Source: Knufia peltigerae
Lineage: Eukaryota > Ascomycota > Eurotiomycetes > Chaetothyriales > Trichomeriaceae
NCBI GenBank assembly: GCA_030247855.1
Contig: JAPDRN010000043.1
Span: 62,001-126,000 of the forward strand
Length of the DNA: 64,000 bases
Reading direction: 5' to 3'
Positions 11,943 to 21,865 of this stretch are shown here, one piece after another (within the stretch, counting starts at the first letter, position 1; each line of letters starts with the position of its first letter). Position numbers and translations under genes: made by a program. The notes beneath the pieces are model-generated. The model was not told the origin of the DNA and did not search any database. It saw nothing but the letters and a program-made list of their open reading frames with translations.

Positions 11943-14127
11943 TCAGACGCCACTCATAGCTTGCTCGTCGTCGTGAGAGCCATTTGCCTTCATCTTGCCC
12001 TTGTCCACTCTATTGATGGCCTCTCCGAGAAGACCTTGGATCTCTTCCACCTCAGCCATGAACTTCTTGAAGCCTTTCGGCAGAGCACGTCCTGTGCTGT
12101 CACTCTCAGGAAAGAAGGTTGCGACCGATTTGCTCCAGCTGATGTCTTCACCTGGCTTGATGGTTGAGAAGTGTCCCATGAGGTTATCCCATTCGGGATA
12201 GTAGTACAGCACGTGCCAACGTGATTCAACCGGCTGCGGGTGCTGATAGAGTTTGGTCTCATCATAGACGTCTTTTCGACGCAGCTCAAAGATGCCGTCG
12301 GTCTGTCGAAACCTCCATCTGAGCATGGTCAATTCATGAACTTTGCGTACTTGATTGAATGCCTGTATATAATGGACGTGTCGTTGCGTGTCAGCCTTGA
12401 TGCCGTCTTTTGGCGGACTGAATGATACGTGGAGACGGAATTTCTCCATTTCCGGTCTGGATTCCGCGCCAGAGTATAACGGAAAGGCATCGAGGGTGAT
12501 TTGTAGGTCAGGACGATCAAAGGACAACATGCTGATCTCCAGCATGGAGACCTTCTCACCGATTTCCAGCCACTGCTGTTCCAGGGTGTCAACTTCGCCC
12601 ATTGCATTGGGTACGAATGAAGTGGCAAGTCGAAGAGTGCTAAAGCCCTTCCCAGCGAAGTCAAAGTACGCCCCGTATGTTTCTGTACGGCCAGAAAACG
12701 CATCCATCGAGTCAAGCACGTCAGGCAAGTCTAGGATTTTGCCTTGTCTGACCGGTAGATTGTTGAGGCTGAGTTTTGTTCGGCCACTGGTAACCATTTT
12801 TGAGAAATCTTCAAAGCTGTACGTCTCAGCTCCGCCTTCCGGCTTCTGGAACAGCGTAAAACCCAGTTCGCCAAACACCACTCTCATGCGCACATACTGC
12901 TGAGACATTCTCAGCCGCTTCAGTGATGTATCGAGTATATGCTTGATCTTCACCCGATTGCTGCTGAGAGACTTAAGTCGTTTGGCGCTGTACTCAGGTT
13001 CATTGGGAGCGAGATTGCCGTGCAGGGTTGGAAGATACGAATCGGACTGTGGATCTTTGTCTCGCAGGCCGACCCGATCTCTGTAAATCTCAAAGCCTGG
13101 GAGGTGCAGCATGCTCACCCTGGAAACCTGCTCACGCTTAGACACAGTCTCTTTGATCAGGTTCAGAATTCTGCTCGTGAGTTTCATCATCTCTTTTTCA
13201 AAGTATGTTTCTATGATCACGTGTTGAAGATCGGTACATTGAAAGGCAATGTGGCAGACGCATGTGCCTCTCAGCTGTTCGAGTGCATCCTCGTTAGCTT
13301 CTTGAAACTCATAAATGTCCACGTCTCTGGGCCACAGCAGCGCAGCTTGTACAGTGAAGGGTAGCTCGGCATCTCGAATATGTCTATTCAATGCCTGCTG
13401 TTTGTTTTGGCGATCCAAGCGCTGCTCGGTCCTACCGTCCATTGCGTTCAGCTTGCTCCACATTGGCCTAGTATTGGCGAACGCGCTTCGGATGCTCTGT
13501 ACCCAACCTGACAATTCGGCCTTTGTACTATCAACCTGTTCAGGAGTTCCCCAGATGTAGAGACGTTCGTCATCATCTGCTGGCTCACGAATGTATGTCT
13601 CATTCTTGTTCATAATGTTCACAATGGCCTGTTGTGGGTGCGGGACCGACGTAAACCTTAACGCCATGGACCTTACCCTACTCCAGGGGTCATTCAAATT
13701 GAACTTGTCATTCGGCTCACTTCCACCTTCACATTTGAGCTGTGCGGGACTCTTGAAGGGCCGATTGGGATGCCTTCCAGCATAGCGTCCGAGAGGCCTC
13801 GTAGAGGACAGCCGATCTAGTAGTGGTTCTCGTGAAGGCCAGTTACGAGGTCTCGCTGGTGAGTAGATTGAGTTCGCGGTCGGGACAAGCGCTTGATTGT
13901 CGGCTTCCGACGCAGCATAAGAGTAGACTGAACCATAGGTGAAAGTTGTTGACTCCCATCCTACTCACGGTCAGCTCTACGTATGCTGATATGTATCGAC
14001 TGGGTCAGGCTAGCGAAGGGTGGACAGTGAACGTACGTTCAAGATCGAGGCCGTCGCCTTCATGGCTAAATATTGATATTAGCACAACCCACTTGCAAGA
14101 TTGAAGACGTCGGACTCACTCGCTCAT
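11943..14127 (-). CDS. DUF7905-like uncharacterised fungal protein
   Basis: Exons 14127-14120, 14065-14037 and 13960-11943 give 684 residues. The first exon carries only 8 coding bases (ATGAGCGA). The phases fit exactly and yield MSDHEGDGLDLERWES at the N terminus. The long third exon carries a KH-like stretch (EPADDDERLYIWGTPEQV) and then a conserved core typical of a large family of fungal hypothetical proteins (DUF7905), including FPNAMGEVDTLEQQWLE-type sequence and a C-terminal WHVLYYYPEWDNLMGHFS block. The function is unknown. RNA binding is conceivable from the KH-like look but not shown. The frame's first listed codon (TTG near 13697) is internal; the true ATG needs the two tiny upstream exons. 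Confidence 0.8.
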
Positions 14128-14857
14128 GATTGCACCTTGATGGAAGAGATGTTACAGATGGACGTCGCTTAAGGTTGAGAGAGTAATGTGATAAAGGGGT
14201 AAAGGGTCAATAGATTGATGTTGAGGTTTAATGGTCTGAGAGATCGAGATAGGTGGTGGCTGAAGAGAACGACTCAGATCAGATATGGTTGAACGCGGTA
14301 ACCACTTGTAATCCAATTGACATCCCTTCTCATTGTCTCGTTCGACGCACGTTATCGTCAATCTAAGTTTAAATATTTCGTGGGAGGTGAACTTCTCTAT
14401 CATCAGAATGTGTTAGCGTGATGGTCACCCTATAGTCAAGTTGTGCCTGCCTCTAATCGTAACAGTCATTCAACGGAGCTTAAGATTGCGTAAGCTCGGG
14501 TTCAAAGTAGTATACTTGTGTAAGCGTAAGTAGACTACCGAGATAAAAGATTACTAGGTAGGAGGATGCTTGTTTGTCAAGCGAATGAGTAGCATTTAGG
14601 TGTTATTATGCCCTGAGGTTTGTGTATTAGGACAAGGGCGGCCTTTCCTGTCCTGTGTTTAGAAGTCGAAGAGGTCGCCGCTAGTTTCCGGAAGTGAAGA
14701 TGTGGCCCAGTCCTGCCTGCTGGATTGTGGAATAGGGCAAAGACAGCGTTCTGTACAGTTGAGAATGCAGGCGTCCATAAACGGACCATTTAGATGCCAA
14801 GTAGAGGGTGCTTTATCTAAGCATGCGCTAAACCCAAACGGTTAAATTGGTTTTGCG

Positions 14858-14863
14858 ACGCGT
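14858..14863 (+). promoter_or_regulatory. MluI cell-cycle box (ACGCGT) upstream of ORC1
   Basis: Perfect palindromic ACGCGT, 122 nt upstream of the ORC1 start codon. In fungi this is the core site of the MBF complex (Mbp1/Res1-type), which drives G1/S genes including replication factors. Binding here is inferred from sequence and gene identity. Confidence 0.6.
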
Positions 14864-14871
14864 TGAGCCGT

Positions 14872-14879
14872 TTTGGCGC
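14872..14879 (+). promoter_or_regulatory. E2F-like site (TTTGGCGC) upstream of ORC1
   Basis: TTTGGCGC fits the E2F consensus TTTSSCGC and lies 8 nt after the ACGCGT box. GC-rich G1/S sites of this kind are expected before ORC1 in many eukaryotes. In fungi such sites may be read by MBF/SBF, since E2F itself is lacking in most ascomycetes. Confidence 0.45.
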
Positions 14880-14984
14880 GTTGTGGTCGCGCTCGCTAAA
14901 ACAACGTTACCTATGAACAAATTATGAAAGAAATACAATCGTCAACCCTATCGAGTCACCCAAACACCACCAGACCACACAAAA

Positions 14985-17213
14985 ATGCAAAGGCAAAAGA
15001 AATATGCCACCAAAGGTGGCCTTCACCGAGAAGATTCAGATGACGAGCTTGGATACGAGGATCACCCCTGGGATTGGGTGTACAAAGATGAAGGGGCCAC
15101 CTACTTGTCCGATGAGGAGAAAACGCCCTCGAAGAAACGCAAGTTAGATGCTCTCTCTGGGCCGGCTAAGAAACGACAAATTGTTGGTGCGCAGATGGGC
15201 TCATTTTCAGTCAAAGTGGGAGATCCGATCTTGTTAAAGTCCCCCGAACAAGGCAAAGACTGGGTTGGCCTCATTTGTGCCTTCTCAGAGACCAACGAGG
15301 ACGGCGAATACGAAATGTCTGTCTACATTCAATGGTTCTGTACTCCTGAAGAGCTGGCCTTCGGAAAGCGATCGAAGATCCGGCCTGATGTGCTGCCTAA
15401 TGAATCCTATATCACAACCGATTTTAATATGAACCCCCTGACGGCAATCAATGGCAAAGCAACAGTTCTGTCAAAGGATGCGTTCTTTCAAAAGTACCCT
15501 GGTGGACAACCTCCGAAATCGAAATCAGCCGCCAACAAATATTCCAAAACCATCTTATGCCGAAGAGGGGTTAAACAGCGAACGCTTCAATTTACGGAAG
15601 ATTTCGTCTGGGATGAGATTTATAAAAGTCCTGAAAATTTGCTCGACCTGATTGATTGGATAAAGGAACAGACAAAAGTCAACAAAAGACGGGCAGCCGC
15701 TAAACAGGAAGATCTTGAGTACAACCAGAAAGCGGAGGTCGTAGAAGACGAGCCAAAGACACCCAGCAAACGTCGGAAAACGACTTCTACAGTTGCAACT
15801 CCACGTTCTGTCAAAACGTCCAAGTACACTACGCCAACTCACAAACGAATCATGATTAAAAAGCCGATCGAGATAACGCCTCTTGGTACACGAGTCCTTT
15901 CTCCCTCGCAGTACATGGCGACCCCTTACTCACACGCACGAACTACTTTGCATGTCTCTGCTGTTCCAACGTCGCTACCATGTCGATCCAACGAGTTCAA
16001 CACAGTCTACTCGCATTTGTACTCGGCGATTGTGGACGGCTCAGGCGGCTGCATCTATATCTCAGGCACACCAGGCACTGGCAAGACGGCCACCGTCAGA
16101 GATGTAGTCACTTCTCTTCACCAGGCTGTTTTGAACGACGAGCTGGATGACTTCAATTTCGTCGAGATCAATGGCATGAAAGTCACCGAACCACACCAGT
16201 CCTACTCGCTGTTATGGGAGGCTCTGAAAGGGGATCGTGTCAGTCCTAACCACGCCCTGAGCCTTTTGGAACAAGAGTTCTCCCATCCATCTCCCCGCCG
16301 CATTCCATGTGTCGTCCTCATGGACGAGCTTGACCAACTTGTGACACGGAACCAAAGTGTCATGTACAATTTCTTCAACTGGCCAGCGATGCGGCATTCA
16401 AAGCTGATTGTCCTTGCAGTAGCCAATACTATGGATTTGCCAGAACGGACACTTTCGAACAAGATCAGCTCACGGTTAGGATTGACCAGGATCACGTTTC
16501 CAGGTTACAATCACACACAGCTGATGGAAATTATCTCATCAAGATTAGAAGGCGTGCCCGGAAACATCGTGGACAAAGATGCCGTACAATTTGCCAGTCA
16601 GAAGGTGGCTGCTGTGTCTGGTGACGCACGTCGGGCACTGGATATTTGTCGACGCGCAGTTGAGATTGCAGAGAACACATATGAGAAGAACAGCAATGAA
16701 ATGTCTGCAGGGACGCCCAGTCGGAAGGGTAAGAGTCAGCCGGACTCTAATGGGATTAAGCCAATGGCCCGCGTGACGATTGCCACCATCAGGCAGGCTA
16801 TCAACGAAGCGACTTCGTCGCCTGTCGCCCAACATTTGCGGTCTCTCCCCCTCGCATCCAAGCTCTTCTTAGCTGCCTTGTTGGCACGATCGCGTCGTAC
16901 AGGTGTGGCTGAATCAACCCTGGGTGACGTTGTCATCGAGGCCAAACGCATTGCCGATGTAGCTGAGAACAGTACCATTCATGACTTCCTTCTTGTTGAT
17001 AACAAGGTCGGGAAAGCAGCCTCTTCTCCGATTCCTCGGATCATTGCGCTGGGTGCTGCTGCAATGGACTTGGTCGAAGCTGGTGTTATTGCCATGGAAT
17101 CCAGAAACAAAGGTGAACGTGCGGGCAAGATCAGATTCAAGATTGGCGAAGAAGAAGTGAAAAGCGCTTTGATGGGAGATGCAGAGGCCATGGGCCTCGG
17201 ATTCAACGGATGA
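14985..17213 (+). CDS. ORC1: Origin recognition complex subunit 1
   Basis: Intronless frame of 742 residues. Largest subunit of ORC, the ATPase that marks replication origins and loads MCM helicase with Cdc6 and Cdt1. A BAH domain spans roughly residues 65-200 (VKVGDPILLKSPEQGKDWVG, then VYIQWFCTPEEL), followed by a basic linker with SPxK/TPxK-like sites (KTPSKKRKLD, DEPKTPSKRRKT), likely nuclear signals and kinase targets. The AAA+ module has Walker A GTPGTGKT at 361-368, Walker B VVLMDELD at 443-450 with D447/E448, a sensor 1 region (VLAVANTMDLPER) and sensor 2-type GDARRALD. A C-terminal winged-helix region follows. The promoter carries ACGCGT and TTTGGCGC. Length is within the usual range for filamentous fungi. 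Confidence 0.96.
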   Translation: MQRQKKYATKGGLHREDSDDELGYEDHPWDWVYKDEGATYLSDEEKTPSKKRKLDALSGPAKKRQIVGAQMGSFSVKVGDPILLKSPEQGKDWVGLICAFSETNEDGEYEMSVYIQWFCTPEELAFGKRSKIRPDVLPNESYITTDFNMNPLTAINGKATVLSKDAFFQKYPGGQPPKSKSAANKYSKTILCRRGVKQRTLQFTEDFVWDEIYKSPENLLDLIDWIKEQTKVNKRRAAAKQEDLEYNQKAEVVEDEPKTPSKRRKTTSTVATPRSVKTSKYTTPTHKRIMIKKPIEITPLGTRVLSPSQYMATPYSHARTTLHVSAVPTSLPCRSNEFNTVYSHLYSAIVDGSGGCIYISGTPGTGKTATVRDVVTSLHQAVLNDELDDFNFVEINGMKVTEPHQSYSLLWEALKGDRVSPNHALSLLEQEFSHPSPRRIPCVVLMDELDQLVTRNQSVMYNFFNWPAMRHSKLIVLAVANTMDLPERTLSNKISSRLGLTRITFPGYNHTQLMEIISSRLEGVPGNIVDKDAVQFASQKVAAVSGDARRALDICRRAVEIAENTYEKNSNEMSAGTPSRKGKSQPDSNGIKPMARVTIATIRQAINEATSSPVAQHLRSLPLASKLFLAALLARSRRTGVAESTLGDVVIEAKRIADVAENSTIHDFLLVDNKVGKAASSPIPRIIALGAAAMDLVEAGVIAMESRNKGERAGKIRFKIGEEEVKSALMGDAEAMGLGFNG

Positions 17214-17701
17214 CACTTTACTGTGGAACTAGAGATACTCAGTGAGCAGCAAATATTCATGGGCACAGGATCCAACCTTCCCAAGTCATAGTTCGTATTG
17301 GCTTGCTACGAGATAGTAATGTAACAATTAACGCCCTTTGGTCTGGTGTATGGTATCCATACCAGAGCAGCATCTAACGAGGTTGAGAGTAGGGCGGTCG
17401 TCGAATGGTGATGCATCGTAGGCTATCACGGTTCTTTAGGCTAGATGGATGCGCGCCACTCTCAAATAAGACTTGAACACTACTATGAGACGCCATTCAA
17501 TGGTGGCAGTGAGTGATCATGCTCATCCTCGTGAATAACATAACTTGGAGTGCCAGCTAGTGTTCCGCACAATGTTCGGTCATCCAGCCTTGCACAGCCC
17601 AGCCTTGCCAAGGCCGAGGGCTCCTTTTTGCTCACTCCCTCACTACCGCATCTCCTGGTCCGCTCGTCTGACAAACATTAACACAGCAATCCTTTGATGC
17701 C
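17214..17701. other. Convergent spacer between ORC1 and alcohol dehydrogenase
   Basis: 488 nt between two facing 3' ends. It holds both terminators; no gene is seen. Confidence 0.5.
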
Positions 17702-19142
17702 TTACATCGAAATCAACATCTTCAAAGCCTGGTGCTGAGCGGCCGCCTGGAACGTTGTGTATGCCTTCTCCATGTCCTTGAAGTTGAACTCGTGGGTGAT
17801 AAAGTCCTTAGGATTCAAGCGTCCAGCAGCAAATAACTTCAACAACATTGGAGTTGTTGTTGTATCCACTAAACGGGTCGTGATAGACATATTGCGGTCC
17901 CAGAGCTTTTCCATCTTCAGACAGCAGCTCGTTCCATGGACCCCGACGTTTGCAATTGTCCCGCCCGGAGCGACCAGATCCTGGGCGAGTTCCAGTGTCG
18001 CGGGTACACCTACTGCCTCGATGACAGCGTCACATCCAACGTTATTCGTGATCTTCATCACCTCTTCCTCCGCTGAGACTTCAGCACTATTCACCACATA
18101 CTCAGCACCAAATTTCTGGGCGACTTTGAGTCGATTCGGATCTTGATCAACCATGATGACCAAGCTTGGTGAGTACAACTTCGATGTCATCAGTGCGGCC
18201 AATCCCACAGGTCCTGCGCCTACGATCGCGACCGTCGACCCGGGCTGTACTTTGCCATTTTGAACGCCACATTCGAAGCCTGTCGCTAGGATGTCTGAGA
18301 ACATGACCAGTGTCTTCTCATCAACACCTTGAGGGACAGGATGAAGGCTGGAGTCTGCCACAGGAATCCTTACATATTCTGCTTGTGTGCCATTGATGGT
18401 ATTTCCAAGGATCCATCCGCCCTTCTCGCAGTGGCTGTACATTCCACGCCGGCAGTAATCACATGTGGCGCAGCTGGAGATACAGTTGATCAGCACGTGG
18501 TCGCCTTTCTTGAAGCGTGAGACCGCGGATCCTGGCTCTTGAACTATTCCAACGCCTAGAGTCGATGGGTAAGTATTGGCTTCTAGCACAAGATTCGTGA
18601 CAAGACGGAGAGTATCCTACCTTCATGACCCAAGATTCGACCGGGAGTACAAGTCGCTACATCTCCCTTGACGATATGGAGATCCGTACCACAGATTGTG
18701 GTATAGAGCACTGCGAAAGTCAATACAAGCTTCGAGGGGGATCTATCCAAGGACAATCCCTACCTTTGACAACAGCATCAGTCGGTTCCTGAATTTGTGG
18801 AACTGGCTTGTCTTCCAGGGCAAACTTGCCCTTACCGTTGTAAACGAGAGCTTTCATGGTTGAGTTACTGGTGCTGACACTGGCGTAGCTTCGTTGACTC
18901 CAGCAGTTCTTGGTGTGTATGGCCTGACTACTGTGTTGACAGGCTGCTGTATTTTTTCGTTGTCGGGTTATGGTGGACGTCTTCTGAGCACCCTTGGAGT
19001 GACTCGCACAATAGCGTCTTCCGAAGTTCGCACAGATCTGTTGTGTTGGTCGTCTGGCGTATGATGATAGTAGTAGAGCTTCAGTTGTTGAGCCAACGAT
19101 GGGCGATAGACCAAGTATATGTCTCTTTGCAACTGAAGCCAT
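17702..19142 (-). CDS. Zinc-dependent alcohol dehydrogenase with apparent mitochondrial leader
   Basis: Exons 19142-18764, 18710-18621 and 18555-17702 give 440 residues. The core is a medium-chain zinc alcohol dehydrogenase: catalytic-zinc residues C133 (ICGTDLH) and H155/E156 (GHEG), four structural cysteines C185, C188, C191 and C199, and an NAD(P) fold (AIVGAGPVGLAAL). The acceptor at 18556 (CTCTAG|GCGTTGG) was chosen because it restores LGHEGVGIV. Residues 1-95 precede the usual family start MKALVYNGKGK (ATG at 18857). This extension is rich in Arg, Ser and Thr, nearly lacks acidic residues, and ends with RSYASVSTSNS, which is typical of a mitochondrial presequence. Translation from 18857 would give a cytosolic form of 345 residues. 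Substrate is not predictable beyond short-chain or secondary alcohols. Confidence 0.88.
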
Positions 19143-19850
19143 GGTGCATAAAACAACAACCCGAGGATGATCTTCTTTTCTTTCCCCTCCTTTTTATACG
19201 AGAAGGATGCTGGTCGTCATTGAAACATCGCGAATCTGGTGACTGAGAGATGTTTTTGTTCCTGACGAATCTCGACGTCTCGAGCTCCTGACCCTCACAC
19301 CACAAGTGGGTCCCGAAGTACCGAGCTACAGGGTCCAATATGCTGGTGGCATGACATTGATTGGTTCATCGCTGGTGCGGAGGACTCTTTAGCGAGGCCA
19401 CCGTGCGGACATTGCTCGACGACCACATCGATTTCCCCTCTTTAAAGCTCCTGATCGAGCTCGACAACACGGATCCGCACCGGGTTTGTACACCTCGGAT
19501 GGTCTTATTGATTACGCATGGCGAAGAGAAGCTCCAGGCGATGACGCTGAAGCAGGGTTGTGCCCTTGTGTGCCTAGCGCCCAAGAAGGAGATCAACAGC
19601 TACCCTCGCGGCGTTTCAGCGACCGACAAAGACTCCAGCGATAAGCATACAATTCCTGGGCTCATGATCGAGACTCTTGGCACTAATGATACCTTGATCG
19701 ACTTCTACCAACGTAATGTACCATTTAATGTTGTCCTCCCATCAACAACCGTGTGCGCTGAAATTCGGCGCCACGTCTGCCTCTTACGCCAACCCTGGGG
19801 CATATCGTCGTTGAGAGGGGTGGATGTCATGAAGTGGTGATCTACATCCA
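19143..19850. other. Spacer between lactonase and alcohol dehydrogenase genes
   Basis: 708 nt. A 159-codon plus-strand frame (19361-19840) begins at TTG, lacks a good ATG and matches no family I know, so it is not called. The stretch near 19143 is the alcohol dehydrogenase promoter. Confidence 0.45.
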
Positions 19851-21106
19851 CTAAGCATCCCATTGAATGCAGACAGGCTCACCAAGTCCGTCGAGGATGG
19901 CTAACAGCTTACCAAACTTTCCCGTCTCAACATCTCGTTCATAAATCGAAACCCAACCATTTGCTTCCTGACAGATAGCGATTCGGTCTCCAGAAGGGTT
20001 CATACAGAACTGGCGCGGGATGTTTCCACCAGCATGCTGTTCATGTGCCAGGCTCAAGGCACCTGTCTCTGGATGGACCTTCAAAGTCAGAATTGAATCA
20101 GCAAGCATAGTCGAGTTCCCATCCAAAGGAGACGTGATCTCGAATGCGTCGTCTCTCCGCATTGAGCACATCACAAACCTATTATCAGGCTGATGAAAAT
20201 TGAGCATGGTCCTCACCTGCTACTGAGGGATTCATGACTTACCGACAGAACCATATGAGACGCTGTAGGACGCAACGCAAGGTCCACGTTGACCACCCTC
20301 TCATTTCGCACGAAGAGGTTAATGTCCTCGCCTTCTTGGTGAAAGGACAGACCGCCTTCTGCCAGATATTCGACTCGGTATGTCGCCAAGGTGCATATAT
20401 CCTGGTTCAATATATACATCAGCGTCTTACCCCCGACCACCACCATTGCAACGTGTCTTGGGAACGAAGGTCTCGGAAGATCGAGACCGCCGACTTCGGT
20501 CACCTCGTGGTCTGCGCCTATGCTGAAGACATGGATACGATCTGCGCCACAATCGACAGCAATGAGGTAACGCCCTGTCGGGTCAATGTACGTTTGATGT
20601 GGCCGAGAATGCTCTTGTGCTCTACCCGGACCAGGTCCAATTTCGGGCCACCTCAGCTCTTGGAGTTTTCTGATGTGAGAGCAATCTTCAACATTGTAAG
20701 TTGCAACAGCAGGATCATAACTACGCAAAAATGAACAGATCAGCTGGCGGTTTGCTTTACCCTGAATGATGAGGGTGACGCAGACTCACTAGTATGCAGC
20801 GGCCAGAGCTTTGCCATCATCGTACAAAGTACTAAAGGCGGCTCCAAACGGAGCTGGAACACTGCTCTTCTCCTCCAGGCTCCCGTCGGCTTGAATCAGG
20901 AAAGTCTTCAGAGTGCCCGACCATTTTTCCTTATCATTCGCCAAGCCATATAAACGTCTGCGTTTGCTGTCCAAGGTAACCCATGATGGAACCGCGCAGT
21001 CTTTTGATTCTGCAATAATCTTCAGTGCCTTCTTCGGTGACTCCCCCTCCGCATACTGAAGGGTATAGATCAAGCCGTTGTATGAAACAAGGAACAACTG
21101 CTGCAT
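19851..21106 (-). CDS. Seven-bladed beta-propeller lactonase (6-phosphogluconolactonase / carboxymuconate cyclase family)
   Basis: Exons 21106-20790, 20720-20243 and 20189-19851 give 377 residues. The second intron (GTAAGT ... CATCAG, 53 nt) was preferred over shorter options because it creates the repeat-type motif VLSPDNRFVMCSMR. Family marks are repeated strands ending in D-P-T-G-R (TYIDPTGRYLIAVDCGAD), the PRHVAM segment and PRQFCMNPSGDRIAICQE near the C terminus. Members hydrolyse 6-phosphogluconolactone or cyclise carboxymuconate in aromatic catabolism; sequence alone does not separate the two. No signal peptide is seen. It lies upstream of, and on the same strand as, the alcohol dehydrogenase, 708 nt away, so co-regulation is possible but unproven. 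Confidence 0.85.
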
Positions 21107-21865
21107 TTTGAGAAGACTATTGATAAAGGGTCTCGGTTTCGTGAGACTTTGGTCAAGGTCAGCAGGATTGTGCGAATCGCCAGCACTGTTCTGCGATGCT
21201 TTTGAATTTCTGAACTACAAGGGCGATAGGATGTGGTTTATATGAACATGTCAACACTGAATGAATGAACTAGGACTCACAGTGGCCGAGGCTCGCTAAA
21301 AAGGGATCATCCCGACGTCGGCCACTCCTTAGCGATGTCGCCATGCTCTCCACTGCTCGTTCTCTTTCATGAACCTGGAATGAGACTATTCACGGCGAAA
21401 ATATATACCGATAGACTATGTACTTTTGTAACTAATTGCTGTGGTTGACTGCACTGCTACACAACAAGATCATGGTTGGAAAGGTTGGTTTCGAGCCATG
21501 ATATCGAGGTCCTTTGCTATCCGCAATACCAGTGGCGGGATCCTTCGATATTGTGGTCATATGCAGAATCTGGCTCAATTACCGAGTGTAACACTCAATT
21601 TTAGCACAAGAATAAGAAGCACCTCGAGAATTGATAATGAAACCCCTCCAGGATCCTTTGGGGCCTCAGCCTCGCTGTATTGACAAGGCTACGCTAAGAT
21701 AAGATAAGAGAGGCCTCATGACTCGCGCCTTTTTCTCTGCATGATTCATGCAACCCACCTACCGCTTCACACTCGCAGTCAATGAATCGCAAGATCGTAC
21801 ATTCTGCTCATACAACCTGATGCGCGCACGCGACACCCAACCGATTCTTCATCTACCATTCGGCC
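21107..21865. other. Divergent spacer before SEN54
   Basis: 759 nt between the lactonase gene (-) and SEN54 (+). It includes promoters of both. Only short shadow frames are present. Confidence 0.5.

Larger units (their letters stand above)
14128..14984. other. Divergent spacer before ORC1
   Basis: 857 nt separating the DUF7905-like gene (-) from ORC1 (+). No gene is seen. The ORC1-proximal 130 nt hold the two cell-cycle-type sites listed separately. Confidence 0.5.

Noticed and set aside
19361..19840. 159-codon plus-strand frame between two minus-strand genes
   Set aside because: Starts at TTG; no domain; lies in the promoter region of the alcohol dehydrogenase.
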